DNA of 64,000 nucleotides. Source: Eucalyptus grandis (Eukaryota > Streptophyta > Magnoliopsida > Myrtales > Myrtaceae). A program made the position numbers and the translations under genes. Below the pieces are notes generated by a model, which was not told the origin of the DNA, did not search any database, and saw only the letters and a list, made by a program, of their open reading frames with translations. Below, piece after piece: positions 13,001-25,255 of this stretch. Positions within the stretch are counted from its first letter, which is position 1. Every line of letters begins with the position of its first letter. The stretch spans positions 4,860,199 through 4,924,198 of the forward strand of contig NC_052621.1 of assembly GCF_016545825.1 (NCBI RefSeq), in the 5' to 3' direction.

Positions 13001-13336
13001 CCCAATCGATAGAAAAGTCGGTCCAGTGTCGATCGACAAGGATTATGCGATCCGGTGGAATCACCCACACTCGATCACATGCCTTTGTCGAGTCGACCTA
13101 TCTCCGGTCTCTAATCGATTTTTATTTGTGCCGTAATGACCCTTGCAGATTAGCTCGGTCGAAAGGTCGCTTCCTGGCCAAATTCTCGAGTCTGATGCAT
13201 TAGAAACTCTTAACAGCTTCACCCGATAGACTAGCTTTCACATGAGTGGCCGACTCAAGGAAAAGAACTATATGCGTGCCAACGAAATGCCCGTCTCAAT
13301 TTATTGAAAATAGAATCGGAAAATCGGGATGTCACA
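10007..13336. mobile_element. 3.3-kb solo LTR (gypsy-type, possibly Tekay/Del-like)
   Basis: The element starts TGTCACACCCCG and ends CGGGATGTCACA, near-perfect inverted ends. It is flanked by identical 5-bp target duplications, GATAA at 10002-10006 and 13337-13341. There is no primer-binding site, poly-purine tract or gag-pol inside, so it reads as one very long solo LTR. Long LTRs beginning TGTCACACCCCG are familiar from chromovirus (Tekay/Del) gypsy elements; assignment to that lineage is inference, since no coding part remains. The inside holds a 39-bp tandem array (10700-11020), an AT-rich middle with repeated AATTTATTAAATAATT motifs, and a CpG-rich island (11680-12320). Long overlapping frames in that island result from base composition. 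Confidence 0.85.
10700..11020. repeat. 39-bp tandem array inside the solo LTR
   Basis: About eight copies of a 39-bp monomer, each containing TCACGGCCTCATCGGGCACG and then ACCTCTCATAGGTGGT. Copies start near 10741, 10780, 10819, 10858, 10897, 10936 and 10975, with a degenerate first copy before 10740. Variation between copies is a few bases each. Its GGTGGT and CACGACC parts could form short hairpins. No coding potential is seen. Confidence 0.85.
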
Positions 13337-13341
13337 GATAA

Positions 13342-14463
13342 AATAAAGAAAAAAAAGAGAGAATGCCTTATGCCTTATGTCATATGTTCATGTGCATCAA
13401 TTTGTGGATGGATCGTCTGGCTTGTGTGACTTGCATCACTTAATAAGTAAAGCCAAATTTAAGGTTTGAGAAATGATACTAATACTATCATTGATTTGAG
13501 TGTTCTCAAATAATTTGAGTGTTCAAAAAAAGAAAAAAGAAAAAAGAGGCATTGATTTGAGTGTTCTCAATATATTTTCCTTGCCTAAAAATCCCACTTG
13601 GCATTACTTATCATAAAATTGTTCGTCGTGGCTTGGAAAATGATATAATTAAAAGTGTACAGAGCACGTCATTTAATCGTTTTCCTGGCCTTTTGACAAA
13701 AAAAATAAATAAAAAATCTTTTTCCTTGCCTTATTTTGACAATTTGGGGCTAAACTAGGTTTGAGTCGACCTATACAGAGCAAGGGTTGCATCCGAATCA
13801 AACAGCAAAAGTGATGTTCTTACATCCACACAGAGTGAAATGTTTACTGCTAAACCATTTGTTTGGTCCGAATGCAACGCCCCATTTTCACGTTGTCTTC
13901 GTCTTCGTCTTCATCTCTCTCTCAAGTCAAGATGGATGATTTGCTGAGTTATTATTGGTTTTGATTTATTTATGAAAATAGTTTTGGCTTCTGCGTTATT
14001 TACTTTTGGTAAGAAAAACATCCTCTTATGGTTTTGTCTTGGATCTTTGGAGACTATTATTATCATTATTTTGTTTAGATGTTGGTGTGGGGTACTGACA
14101 CTTGCGTAGTTTAGAATCTTGAACCATTTCATAATTAAGTTAATTTAGCTGCATAAATGTTGATTGTTCTGAATTCATTTTGTGCAAAATAAATTTTCTC
14201 AACGAAGATCTAAAGAACAAAAGGCATACCTGTATTAGTACTTGTACTGATAGTCTACTTCTAACTGGACAGGAGATAAAAATATATATTGTTAGATTTC
14301 GACCACAGCTATGTCTGCAAACTGAAGACAAAAAAGGGTTCTGTTAAAGTTTCAAAAGGAAAAAAAGTAAGGGGGATTTTTGCCCGGCAAAATGACGCAG
14401 GTTCAGGTTTAGCCTTAGAAGAATGCGGCGCCGGGAGTGCATGCGGGGCCAAACCAGTAGGCG
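13342..14463. other. Intergenic DNA
   Basis: No gene recognised. A short direct repeat (ATTGATTTGAGTGTTCTCAA) occurs at about 13491 and 13552, separated by an A-rich linker. Short A-rich runs and a (TTCGTC)-like pyrimidine tract near 13899-13912 are present. From about 14390 the sequence becomes GC-richer and runs into the PABP pseudogene; this may be its decayed N-terminal leader. Confidence 0.5.
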
Positions 14464-14951
14464 ATGATGTCGCTCTGTGTTGACGATCTGGAATCAAATG
14501 TCACTGATTCCCAGCTTTACAATCTGTTCAATCAGGTCGGCCAGATGCCTCGATTTTGTGTCTGTAGGAACCTGACCATGCGGCGACCGCTGGGCTATGG
14601 TTATGTTAATTATTGCGATCGGATTGATGCTGCTTGGGCTTTGGAGGTGTCGAACTTTATTCCTCTTAATGAGGAGCCAATTAGGATTATGTATTCTTGG
14701 CGCGATCCTAGTATCCACAAAAGTGGGGCTGGAAATATGTTCATCGAGAATTTGGACAAGGGAAATGACCTAAAAGCATGACATGGTGCATTTTCTACTT
14801 TTGGGAATATCTCTCTTGCAAAGTTGCTACAGATTCTCCTGGTCAATCAAAGGCAATGGCTTTGTGCCGAAACGTGGAATCTACTCAGAAAGCTGTAGAG
14901 AAGCTAAATGGCATTTTATTGAATGACAAGCTAGTATATGCAGGACAGTAA
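14464..14951 (+). pseudogene. PAB: Poly(A)-binding protein fragment (RRM1 and part of RRM2), broken
   Basis: The first frame (14464-14781) matches the first RNA-recognition motif of cytoplasmic poly(A)-binding proteins. An RNP2-like LCVDDL, an intact RNP1 core LGYGYVNY, then IRIMYSWRDPS and the linker to RRM2 with MFIENLDKG are visible. It then hits a stop. The second RRM continues in other frames: AFSTFGNIS, then a segment ending QKAVEKLNGILLNDKLVYAG near 14950, so at least two frameshifts separate the blocks. After RRM2 nothing recognisable follows; full-length family members have four RRMs and a C-terminal MLLE domain, so most of the gene is missing. The uninterrupted exon-like run could mean a truncated retrocopy, but no poly-A tail or target duplication was found. 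Non-functional. Confidence 0.8.
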
Positions 14952-16072
14952 GAATTTAGTTGAAAATAGCTACTCCGCCACTCTTTTCATAAAGTTATGA
15001 GGATATCAATAACGATAGACGAATTGTGAAAGAGATCATCATCGATCTCACCATTCAATCTGATTTTAAAGTAATTCCAGAAGTTATAAGAATTCCAATC
15101 CAAACCAGTCTAATATTTTATTCGAAGCTTCCTTCTCTTCCTCATAAAGTATATCAATCAAATGACACGCTTTTTCAACAATTAGCTCATTCTTTGGTTC
15201 ATGTGATAATTCTAGAGATAAGTGCGTGCCTTCAAGGAGGTCATCAGTCCTCTCTTTGACTTCATATTGACAGCAACACAACTCACAACACCTGAAGGCT
15301 TCCATGAAAGATCACTTGGAAGCTTTTCTCAAATGAAAATTCACCACTAACTAAAAACCGACATCGATTACTGCATGAGATGACAGCCTCGGCTGCTGCG
15401 TATGAACTTCTTGAATTTCTAGCGGCGAAGACCTCTTTGGAGCACTTGTTGGGTAAACTGATATTGGACTTGAACATGCTGTCATGGAAATATCTACACC
15501 GACTACTATGATGGTTAGCATTTGATTGATTAAAACATGTCTTCATTATACTCCCTCTTAGGTTTGATTTGAATTGCTTTAATTTGAACCGAGGGAAAAT
15601 CTCTCCTCTTCTCTCTCATCCTCGCTATCTGGGGGAATTCATTTCTTTCTGATCTTTTTGTCTTGTGACGACACGACTATTGTTTTATTTGTTCAAGGTC
15701 TTCAGATCATAATAGCCTCCACCTCCCCACTTCCCTAGTATGACCAATAGACCTGATCATCATGCCTATAACTGGGCATGTTTCGATGATCACTAGAGAC
15801 ATCTGACTTTCAACACTTCATGGTCTAATAGTCATACGATATCAGTCAGCACAAGCAGCCAAGTAGGGCTTATACAGCGGAGCATCACAGGCTAATAAAA
15901 AAACCAGCAAATCTTCGATGAAAGTTCTACCGAGCAAGCTCGTGAGAAACTTTATTTGCAGAGTCGAGGGTTCTAGGAGAAAGATATTTACGAGCACTTA
16001 AACAATTCTTTTATATCTCGCCTTTGTTAATTCTTGTATAGCTTGTTGCCTTCTTGATATCATGGGGCCAAA
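14952..16072. other. Intergenic DNA, no gene recognised
   Basis: Several short frames exist on both strands (15026-15259 plus; 15084-15305 and 15283-15546 minus). None shows a known motif or consistent coding pattern. A plus-strand stretch at about 15370-15490 is helical-looking and alanine/leucine-rich but lacks a start and is short. It could be a relic exon or simply chance. Confidence 0.4.
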
Positions 16073-16650
16073 CTTTTTTTTTGGTAAAAAGTAATAGGTA
16101 TGTAGACTTTTGCACAAAAAGCTATACAGAAGTACAGCAAAGGGAGGGGACCCGGCACCAATTCACACTCAGAAGGACAACAAATCCAAACGAGTGGGAG
16201 GGGCTGGGGCCAAGAGGAAGGAAAGAAGGGGGGGGAGAGCTGCAAGAGAGATACAATGCAGAAAAAACAGCAGCAAAGAAGGCCAAACAGCGGCCAAGGG
16301 CAAAGAGCTCACAACACAGTGGCCCGCACAAGGGAAAGAAATAAAGAGGAGAAGAAGAGGAGAGGCACCAAGAAGGGAAACCAGGCCGCAACAGGGCGCC
16401 AATAAGCAAAATCAATCAAAGATGGTAGGGGGGATGCCCCAACTAAGTTGAATCCTTCTATTGACAGCTTTACGAAGGAGGTCCTTTAAAGCCGGGAGGT
16501 ATAATCTTTCATTGCGGAAGATAATGCTATTTCTTACTTTCCAAATGAGATAGCATAAGGCGCCAAAGGCAAAGCGAGCTAGGGATTGGTGGAAGGATGC
16601 ATCAGAAACTTGAATTTTGCCCTTTTGAATTCTCTTCCATGGTTTCTTTT
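16073..16650 (-). mobile_element. 5'-truncated LINE (non-LTR retrotransposon) tail
   Basis: On the minus strand, 16625-16425 encodes a segment with FGALCYLIWKVRNSIIFRN followed by ALKDLLRKAVNRRIQLSW. This is the typical extreme C-terminal part of plant L1-type reverse transcriptase proteins, which follows a zinc-binding RVT domain. A purine-rich 3' UTR follows and ends in a poly-A tail, seen on the plus strand as the T-run at about 16073-16082. The endonuclease and polymerase domains are absent, so this is a dead, 5'-truncated copy. A target duplication could not be identified with confidence. Confidence 0.78.
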
Positions 16651-18740
16651 TTTCTTATTGAATTGGCCCACATGAATTGAAACTTGCCGAAACTTATTCA
16701 CATCCAATATCATTGGGACGTTAAATTTGCATGTAGCACGCTAAAGTTTGAAAGCGGAATTCTAAGCAGGTTATTTAGAAGAATAGACAGCGATAGCAGG
16801 TGACATATTATATTTCATTCTAGATCTTTTGTTTGTAGACAAAATGATTGTTGATTGGATCCACCCACGTCCTTATGGAAAACTTTTGTACATCACTTAT
16901 TTCCTTGTAAGTAACGGCACTAACAATTATGCTACATTTAGTAGTCAATATAAAGATAAGAGGATAAAGTCGGATATAATCAACCTATCCTGTGTCTGGT
17001 ACCTGTCCAAAATCGGATAATTGAATATTAAAGAGATATAACCTGAATAAAATTATGTCAAGCAAGAGGTGGATAAAAGTAGATAGGATTTCTAATGCAG
17101 CCCATATTTAAGACCAACTCATTCAACCAAGAAGATCGGCACACATTCAAGATCGACAACACTCTCATTAAAAAGCCCCTCTTCAATAAGGCCTCATCTT
17201 TGACTTGCCATAAAGACTTTGTCATTTACCATGCATCGAACCTTGCATTAAGACTCTTTGGGAGAACCACAATTATTGGAAATATTGCACATTTAATAGC
17301 TTTTAGTTTATATGTAACTTATAGTTTCTAGGCTTGACTTTAGTCTCTTACTCTCTCGTATTTCTATAAAAGCTCGTCGAACCTCTATAAATTCGAGACT
17401 GAATTTGATGAATGAAAACTTGCCTAATGCAATTATCTCGAACCTTGAAGAGTTCAAACTCCCTTTGAAAACCAAGAAGAGTTTTCACTCCGTCTTTGAA
17501 GAGTCGCTTCTTCTAAAGCCTGCATCCTTAAAGAGTTGCAGCCATCAATCTTGAAGAATTGATGCTATTTTGATTTCCTTGGAGGCCTAGAAGAGCCACC
17601 ATTGAAGTTTCTGTCCTCTTTTTCATTTAGCCCATTCCTGTTTTGTCCATTTCCATCAAAATTCGACAAGTCTACAATGCTTATCTGAGAAAAACTAAAA
17701 ACACAAAAGTTGTAGATCTTTGAGCCTCTATTCTTTTGGCTTTGGAATGAGGTTATTTTGATATGTATTCAAAGTTATGCCCATTTTCCTGAGCTTGCGT
17801 GGAATAGAAATTTCTGCTTGATTTTGTAATTAAGTTTTCATACGTGTGAGTCATTCTCCCAATCCTATTGTTTGAGTAGGTGACCTTGGGCTGCATCAAT
17901 TCCTAATATCCATAACATAAAGGTTAATTTTCTCAAATAATAAAATTGTTAAATTAATAAAATTAAATTAATGTTTGAGTATATATAATATTTGTATTCT
18001 AATATAAAAATTTCAAAATAACAAAAAAAATCAACAATTTTGTTTTTATTTAATCCTATTTTATTTATATATTCAAATTTATTTCTATCTTATGATATGA
18101 ATTCCATATAGGTAAATATATATTTAGTATTTATATTTATTACATATTTTGGATATATTAGTATATTTTACTATTTAATAAAATTTTATTAGAATCGACG
18201 GAAGGGGAAAAAAGAATTAGAAAAAAAGAGAGGGAAAAACAATAAAAATGAAGTAGGCAAAAGTATTGTAAAAGATTCTTCCAATTTTCGTTTGTGTAAT
18301 TTCTAAGTTTATTTACACCGATATGTTATCCGGAGCAAACAATGAATATTATAAGATGTAAAAATATCTAGCTTTATTGCTATAATTCATCAAAAAGTAG
18401 ATGTGATGTATTAAAATTCTTGAAATTTCTTATCAAATTTAGTTTTATCTTGACTAGAAATCCAGTCGACTAAACGCAGCCTATGTGTTTGCTTCACCAT
18501 TTTCTGTTTTGTTTTGGTTAGTGTTTCCTTCACCATGTTAACAAAGCCAAAATTGCTTGTACGGGGGGGCACCAAAAACATGAGTCAATCTTTTTCTCTC
18601 TGGTTTCCCTCTCTCATCCATTTTGCGGACGTAGCATTGGTTGTTATGAGGTGATTTCCCTGGCCAAAATACTTCCACATTGCCTATTTGCATTTATTAC
18701 CTATGATGCTTTTTGATTTAGGTGACTGAACTACTGCGGC
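16651..18740. other. Intergenic DNA with a possible worn LTR
   Basis: No intact gene. The stretch at 17340-17560 has a TATA-like CTATAAATT, then a run ending GATGAATGAAAAC and repeated GAA/AGAGTT motifs, reminiscent of the R-U5 part of a plant LTR. Boundaries, primer site and target duplications were not found. 17920-18200 is extremely AT-rich. 18240-18740 contains nothing recognised. Confidence 0.35.
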
Positions 18741-20300
18741 AAGCTATGGAGATTGGAGATCGGTAGTTCTGGTGTAGTTAATGTGGAGCACTTTCTCCCA
18801 TTTGGCAGATGGTTGAACCCATGCAGTTGTCACACCAATTAAGAGTTGCTGTTAATTTTCATGTATCGGGAGATAGATAAGATTTTAATGTTTTTGGCCA
18901 AGATTTGTGTTTGAGGAACATGAAAGAGCAGAAACGCCATCGATTCCTCTCCGACATCCTGGTAATAGTTTCTTTCTATAGAGAATCGAGACTAAGTTGT
19001 GCGGTTGGATTCTCTGGCCCGACGGACAGAATTTAATTGAAGATTTCATGTTGAACGTGATACTGAGTTGATTATTACTAGATTCTCGTGGACAGCCTAT
19101 CAATAGGTTTTGGAGGAGGCAAACCCTTCCTAGATTCTCTCAAGTGAATAACAATCAAGATTCAGGTTTGTCTAATCGACATCTAACCTCATAGAGCGGG
19201 ATTGCTCTTAGCTCTGCTACTTTTCTACGCAATTTCTTGTTGCGATAAGATGTTGAAGAGATTTGTCCTGTTTTTGGTGATGGTGTGTTTTTGATTGGCT
19301 TTCGTTCTGTGGTAGATTGTGCTTTTGATTGCATCCGTTCAACATAGTTTTTTTATTTGTGATACTGGCATCCAGTTGATTTCACTTTTCTTGCTTGTCG
19401 TGGAATGAAGTGCAGAATTATTGTTGTTCAAGGCACAACGGACAAGTAAGAATACATGTAACAAAGATACCATGTCACCAATCAAACGTCTCTGCTCCTC
19501 CTGATTTCGGACGTAGAACGGCAACAAATGCAATGTGTCATGAAAGCAAGAATACTTGATTGGTTGGTTGACCATGTTATAGCGGCTTAAATATCAACAA
19601 ATTCAATGTATGATGCACTTTCTCTAGTGGACAATTACCTCTGCGGTGTTCATGGACTCTCTTTTTCTCCGTGTAGGATGATGTCTGTTGACCACGCTGA
19701 CGCGACTTCAATTTCAAGTGATGCTTGAGTAATACAAATGAAAGTCATCATGACTAGGTGGAAGATTGCTTACCTAAAGCAATAGCTCATCGGCGATGTC
19801 CTCGCCCCAACTGACACTTTTGCTTTGCCTTTTTCCCTCCCTTCGGATATGTAACTGCTGATACTATGGCGCGTAAATATGTCATTACTGAAGCATTACT
19901 GAGGAAAGATCATTTGGTAACACAGCTATAAATGATTGAAGTTGCTTTTGTGGATAAATTTGTCAAGTTACATACACGTTGTGGCCATGTGCTTGGGTTC
20001 ATGTTGTTAACTGCTCATATCATGTGGTAGCTTACTAATTACTGTTATTCCATTTGTGGCCAGCAACTTTTGTGGAGTTTGCTTTCAAATCTTTTATCTA
20101 TGATCTGCTCCCAAAATGAAGATTACACGTCAAATTTGTCAATGCCCTGTCGATGCACCTCTTCCGGGACCATAAACGTAGCTGCACGATGTTCATAATT
20201 CCATTGCAGTTTTTTGTGGATTGTACATCCTTATCACGATCACTGATATCCTTTACCCGTACATTTTCATGTTGATTTATCTCTTTATCTTAACCATAAA

Positions 20301-20336
<36 letters not shown>

Positions 20337-22200
20337 ATGCAAAACTCACGTTCATCTCTAAACTGATTGAGTTTTGTTGTCAATTATGGATAGTTCTGCG
20401 ATTGGATGACTGTTGTCTGTTATTAGGCAATCCACTTAGTACCATGTTCATAATGGGAATGAAATTCAAAGTAACTAGTTAAGACAGGGTGGAAGTGTTG
20501 GAAGTGCGTAGCAAAAGCTTGAAGCCCTGATACCTTCACTTGGGGAGAAGCCAAGAGAGAGTCCAAGTCTGAACCCGTCAATGTATCAAGTTGAACCCAC
20601 TTTCACCCAAAAATTTAAGTCGATGAGTTATAAGCCAACTAAGTTATATTAATTGTTCTATATAATAACAATTCTTTGATGTGGGATCCCTATAACACAA
20701 GTTACTTACATGTGCATCCTTACAATCTCCCCCTCACGTGTGAGTTTAGTGTTAGGTTTGCTTTCTCTTAATTCAAGCATCCTTCTATATCAACTTATCT
20801 CAAGTTAAATCCTTACGGGCCCGCATTGCTGCATAACAACGTGTACCTACTTGGAAATCACAACCATGAGTCTGATACTATTTGGTGGGAGCACCTAGCA
20901 GAAGTCCAATACCTTTGCCTAGGGAGATTGTCAAGAGAGAGCCGAAGTCCGAGTTCATCAATATATCTAGTTAAATCCACTTTCACTCAAAAGCTTAAAT
21001 CAATAAGTTATGGACCAATTAAAATATATTAATTGCTCTATACTACATCAATTCTTTAATGTGGGATCCTTCTAACACAACTCATTAACATGCGCATCAT
21101 AATAGGAAGGGCAGTAGATTGCGAGCGGGGTGAGGCCATTTATCTGTCTTGTACGCATTGATCGATTAGTCATAGTTGCGGCTGGAGTCTCTTGCATGTT
21201 CTAGGAAGGTGGGTTGTTCCCCTCGGGATGTTCACTTTGCACATGGACACTCCAAAACCATACTTTTAAATGGGATGAGTAGTAATGGTTCTGGCCGTGT
21301 GAATCCAAGTTGTTTTTTACAACACATTACAGTGCTCTTTATGGATTAATCGATATCGACGTCCTGAAACTCTCCTAATTCGACAATGACGTCGTATGTT
21401 GTAGAATATGATGCGAGCATTCACCGGATGCATGTTTAAGATTGTCCCTCCTCCTTGAATGTCTCTCTTTTGTTTCATATATCCATCTCAAGTGTGGGAT
21501 CTCTAAGACAGTGCTGTGATACGGAAGCATTTGTAGTTGGTCAGTCTTTATATGCGGTTAAAGCCCTCCTTGCTAGCTGTTCTCAACTGAAGCTTCCCTG
21601 CGAACTCCTGTTGTTCTGAACATGATTTACGTTGAACCATTAGTCAAGGCTTTGAAGGCAAAACCCATGAAGTCAGCCAACATGGCTTGTCCATTGAAGT
21701 GATTGATGTCCGAGACTTTTTAGGGTTTCTTGTGGGGTCAATGAAGGACTTTCAATTCCCTTCAAGCAGTGTCGCTCTAGAAAAAGGCGTTTCACTTTTG
21801 TCATCCGTGAAAGGACATGAAGAACATGAAGGGCGAACGCAGTGAGTAAGCGGAAAGCCGAGAAATCTCCGTCGTGTCCGGATCGAAGGTAGTTCTCAAC
21901 TACCTAGGCAAAGTTCAAACAAATTCAAATACAAAAAAATAAAATAAAATAAGGAAAATGGTACATTAGTGTAGAGACAACCCAAATCATTTCGGCCTGG
22001 TCCGTAGAAGCCTTAATCATTGTATCCATTTTGACCCATACCTCATTGTCATAAGAGAGTATCTTTCAAGACGGTCACATCACATAACGAATATGAAAAA
22101 TTCACACATGATAAAGTTGAGTTTTGAGATTTAAATGTAGAAGTCAATAGGAATGCATATAAGATGGATAATTAGATTAATCGTTGCATTCGCTCATTAC
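18741..22200. repeat. Duplicated segment, copy A
   Basis: Aligns in order with copy B at 37246-41720. Matching landmarks include a run with ATGGAGATTGGAGA, a block around AGGCAACAAATGCAATGTG (A: about 19519; B: 38170), TGCTTGGGTTCATGTTG (A: 19990; B: 39290), and an end block with TTTCAAGACGGTCACAT-like sequence (A: about 22060; B: 41595). No conserved frame links the two copies, so I do not name a gene. A (CT)n microsatellite lies at about 20303-20332. The copy is cut at 22200 by the gypsy element. Confidence 0.75.
20490..21105. repeat. Insertion in copy A containing an internal direct duplication
   Basis: Copy B (near 39805) lacks this ~610 bp. The insert itself contains two related blocks, about 20500-20730 and 20870-21095. 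Each has GAGTTCATCAATATAT- or AACCCGTCAATGTATC-like sequence, then a line ending GATGTGGGATCC and ACATGTGCATC/ACATGCGCATC. The layout resembles a small non-autonomous element with two terminal copies. Its ends and target duplication were not resolved, so the class is left open. Confidence 0.5.
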
Positions 22201-25077
22201 TGTTGACATCTAAATTTTGATTAGGTTTTTAATTAGGTCTTAGTTTCTTTATTTATGTATTTTTTTTCCTTTTTTCAAATTAAAAAACAAATAACAAAAA
22301 CAACAAAAAATAAATAAAAACAAAGAAAACAAAAGTCGCCCGTCGGGCTGGGCCTTCGAGCCCAGCCCCTCCTTTTCTCGCGCGGGGCCCCACGGCCTAG
22401 CACGCGTGACCCGGCTTGGCCCTCTCTTCTCTCCTCTTGTCTTCTTCCTCACCTTTTGTCTTCTTCCTCCATGGATGAGCAACATGTGTAGGGAGCTCTG
22501 ACACGCGCAATGCTAGACGAAGAGATGGTGGGCTATGTAGCATTGACACGGACAAGCGACACGCGACACGACACGACACGACACGACACGACACGACACG
22601 CCACGCCAACACGTCATTTCTAAAAAAATAGAGAATTTCGACATGTTCCGACACATTATATATTAAATATATATTTTTCTATATAAATACAAAAATAAAT
22701 AATAATAAAAAGAGCATAGAATTACTTTATACTAAAAATATTAATCCAACATTTTTAAATATAATTCATTGTTTTAATTTGATAGAGAATAAATAGAAAT
22801 TCAAAAATTGCAAACACAAAAGAGTAAATTTGAAGGAACATGTCTTGTTTTCGCACATTCGTCGAGAGATTGATGAGATTTCTTATAGTTCCAAATGGAG
22901 TTCGGAGTTCATGATATAGACGGCTTGGAGCTCCTCTGCAACATAAGGTTCAAGAAAAATGAAAATCCAGGATAAAAACTCTCGAACAACCAAAAGAAAA
23001 GGAAATAACTAAATTCGCCATGGAAAATGTGAGAGATAACTCACAAGCCAATGACATAGACCAAAAGAGATAACTCGCAGGTGACGCCTATAAGAGGCGG
23101 AAAGAAGCAAAAAAAGAAAAAAATCACAACTTCAAGTCGGAGCAACGTCGGCGAGAAGATGGCCATTCCATCGTCACTCACGGGAAGGTCAAAACTTATA
23201 AGTGAGAAACTTGAGAGTGAGAATTTTCTTCTTTCCCCTTTATTTTTGTTATTTTCATTATTTTTTCATATATTTATATTTTGACCCCTAAAATATTGAA
23301 AATTATTAAAATTGACCCTGTGCATGTTGGAATTGCGTGTCGGAATTTCGGACTCATGTGTCGGAGAGTGTCGGACACATGTTGAAGTGTTGGACATGAC
23401 ACGAAAGCTTCCAGAGAGTGTTGGTGCTTCTTAGTGGACGGCAACGTATGGTGTGACAGGTGGAGAAGACGCCTCTTCAATGTAGTAGGTGGCCTAGCTA
23501 GAGCCTTCGAAGGGATGCCGGTTCAGCCGGCAGAGGTCGCTCGGAGCGCAAAGGACTGGCAGTCCGAGCACCTCCGTCGACTGGCCTCTGTGCCTATAAA
23601 TAGAGCGTCGAAGGGGAAGGTGAAACACACACAAACCGCGAAGGATCGAGGGCTGCAAGTTTCAAACCTCCGACTGAGAGACTTCAGGGGAGGCCCGAGG
23701 ACGAGTAGGCTGAGATTGGAGGTCGGCCAGAGTGAGGGAGGCAGTTGCAAGAGAGAGAAGGCCAGAACCGAGGAGGGAGAAGGCGTTGTAGACGCTGCTC
23801 GACGCCGTCGCCTCAGAGGCTCCTTACTGCCGCCCTGAGCTGTGCCCCGATGTCGTTGCCACACCAGATCTCGCAGAGCCGTGCCCTGACGCCGCCGCAC
23901 TAGTTCTCGCCGTGGGTTGTGTCGTCCTAACCACCCCTCGATGACCAGTCATGACTCCTGCTTATTGCTGCCTTGTCACCATCACTGTTCGCCGCCTCGT
24001 CACACTGTTGCTGCAAACAAGTAATAGTAGCCATCGCCACTGCCGGTCGCATTGTTGTTGTTGTCACATCCCCCCTCTTGAACCCTAGCCACCACCAAGT
24101 CTCGGTCTCAGCGGGCTGGAGCCTTCCCCGCATCTCCTGTTGCCGTGCCACGGGTCCCGTCGCTGATCCAATTGAGCGGTTGGCTGCCAGCTGCTGGCTG
24201 CCAGCTGCTACGTCACCGCTGTTGGACGCTGGGTTGCCGCTTGATTAACCCCCCTAACCCTTTGATCGCCGCAGTTAGACAGGGGGAGAGAGGGTCGTGA
24301 AATCGGGTTGAGCCCGGGTCGGGCACATGACCCGGTGCTCTAGGGTTTCGTCGAGTCGGGTTGCGTCGTCGGGCCGAGCGTCTAGGCTAAGCAAACATGG
24401 GCCTAGGAGGCTGCGAGTTCAGCCCGCATTTCGGGCCCATTCGAGCCTTCCTAGGCCTATCAGGGCCGGTTGTGTAACCCGGGTCGGGCTAGACCCGGAA
24501 GTTCGACTTGGAGCATTGTTATAATATTATAATAATATTTTAATTAAAAAAAATCGAAAAATAATTTATTTTCCAGAAAAATAAAAAATAAAAAATAGTC
24601 CACATTTTCCCAAAAAAAGCCAAAAAGACTTATATTTTGAAAAATACTAAAGAAAAAAAAATCCAAAAATCCCTTTTATGTTAAAAAAATAGAAAAAGGC
24701 CCCAAAAAATGTTTTTCCTCTACAAATACATGAAAAACCCCTCGAATATCCAAAAAACCTTAGGATTTAAACAAAGATTAGGTACCAAAAGGGCATTAGT
24801 GATTAACTAGTATAATCAAGTCCCTGATCCTAATTTTTCTGGTTGCGCAGGAGTGAGTATTTTTCCTGATACTTCGCTTGGGTTTCTAATTGACCCACTC
24901 CAAATTGATTAGTGGCAACTCCTTTTTAATTAACCTACATATTAAAATATCGAACCGTCAAGTCATAAATTGGTGGACTTGGGAGAGCCTAGGCTAAGCC
25001 TAATAGACCTAGTCGAACCATTAGCCTCTAAAGGTGCCCGCCCCAATCTGGCGCTGAGAAAAAAAGAGGTCGCAACA
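22201..25077 (+). repeat. Left LTR of the gypsy element
   Basis: Begins TGTTGACATCTAAATTTTG and ends at a CA followed by GCT and the primer site. It matches the right LTR throughout except for a ~0.9-kb transposon at 22533-23434. A TATA box CTATAAATAG at about 23594-23603 is shared with the right LTR (34438-34447) and marks the likely U3/R promoter. Long frames in the GC-rich part (23434-24250) are not conserved between LTRs and are not called as genes. Confidence 0.85.
22533..23434 (-). mobile_element. Non-autonomous DNA transposon with 8-bp target duplication (hAT-like), copy 1
   Basis: The ends are CTATGTAGCATTGACACG and, reverse-complemented from the right, CTAAGAAGCACCAACACT, a ~18-bp imperfect terminal inverted repeat. 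The right LTR of the gypsy element gives the empty site (ATGGACGG at about 34275-34282). The flanks ATGGTGGG (22525-22532) and GTGGACGG (near 23434-23441) are worn copies of it. The left subterminal zone has about seven ACACG/CGACACGACACG units, and the right one TGTCGGA motifs. It is related, in opposite orientation, to 61000-62228. No transposase motif is visible. The 8-bp duplication suggests hAT; the superfamily is inference. Confidence 0.75.
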
Positions 25078-25080
25078 GCT

Positions 25081-25098
25081 TGGCGACTCCGCTGGGGA
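25081..25098 (+). other. Primer-binding site of the gypsy element
   Basis: TGGCGACTCCGCTGGGGA lies 3 bp after the left LTR end. A site of this form directly inside a gypsy LTR is complementary to a tRNA 3' end (tRNA-Arg is the usual partner of similar sites; not verified here). The equivalent sequence after the right LTR (35868-35885) differs by two bases. Confidence 0.7.
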
Positions 25099-25255
25099 CA
25101 CTTGATGACTTAGGTTGTTTTATCTTGTTTAAACACTTTACTAACTTGTTTTTGTTTTTGTTTTGTTTTTGTTTTTTGTTTTTTGTTTTTATGCAGGTTA
25201 GTAGCTTAGAGGTTTATTTTTCAGAATATTTTGTGATTATAAACTGTTGTGCATG

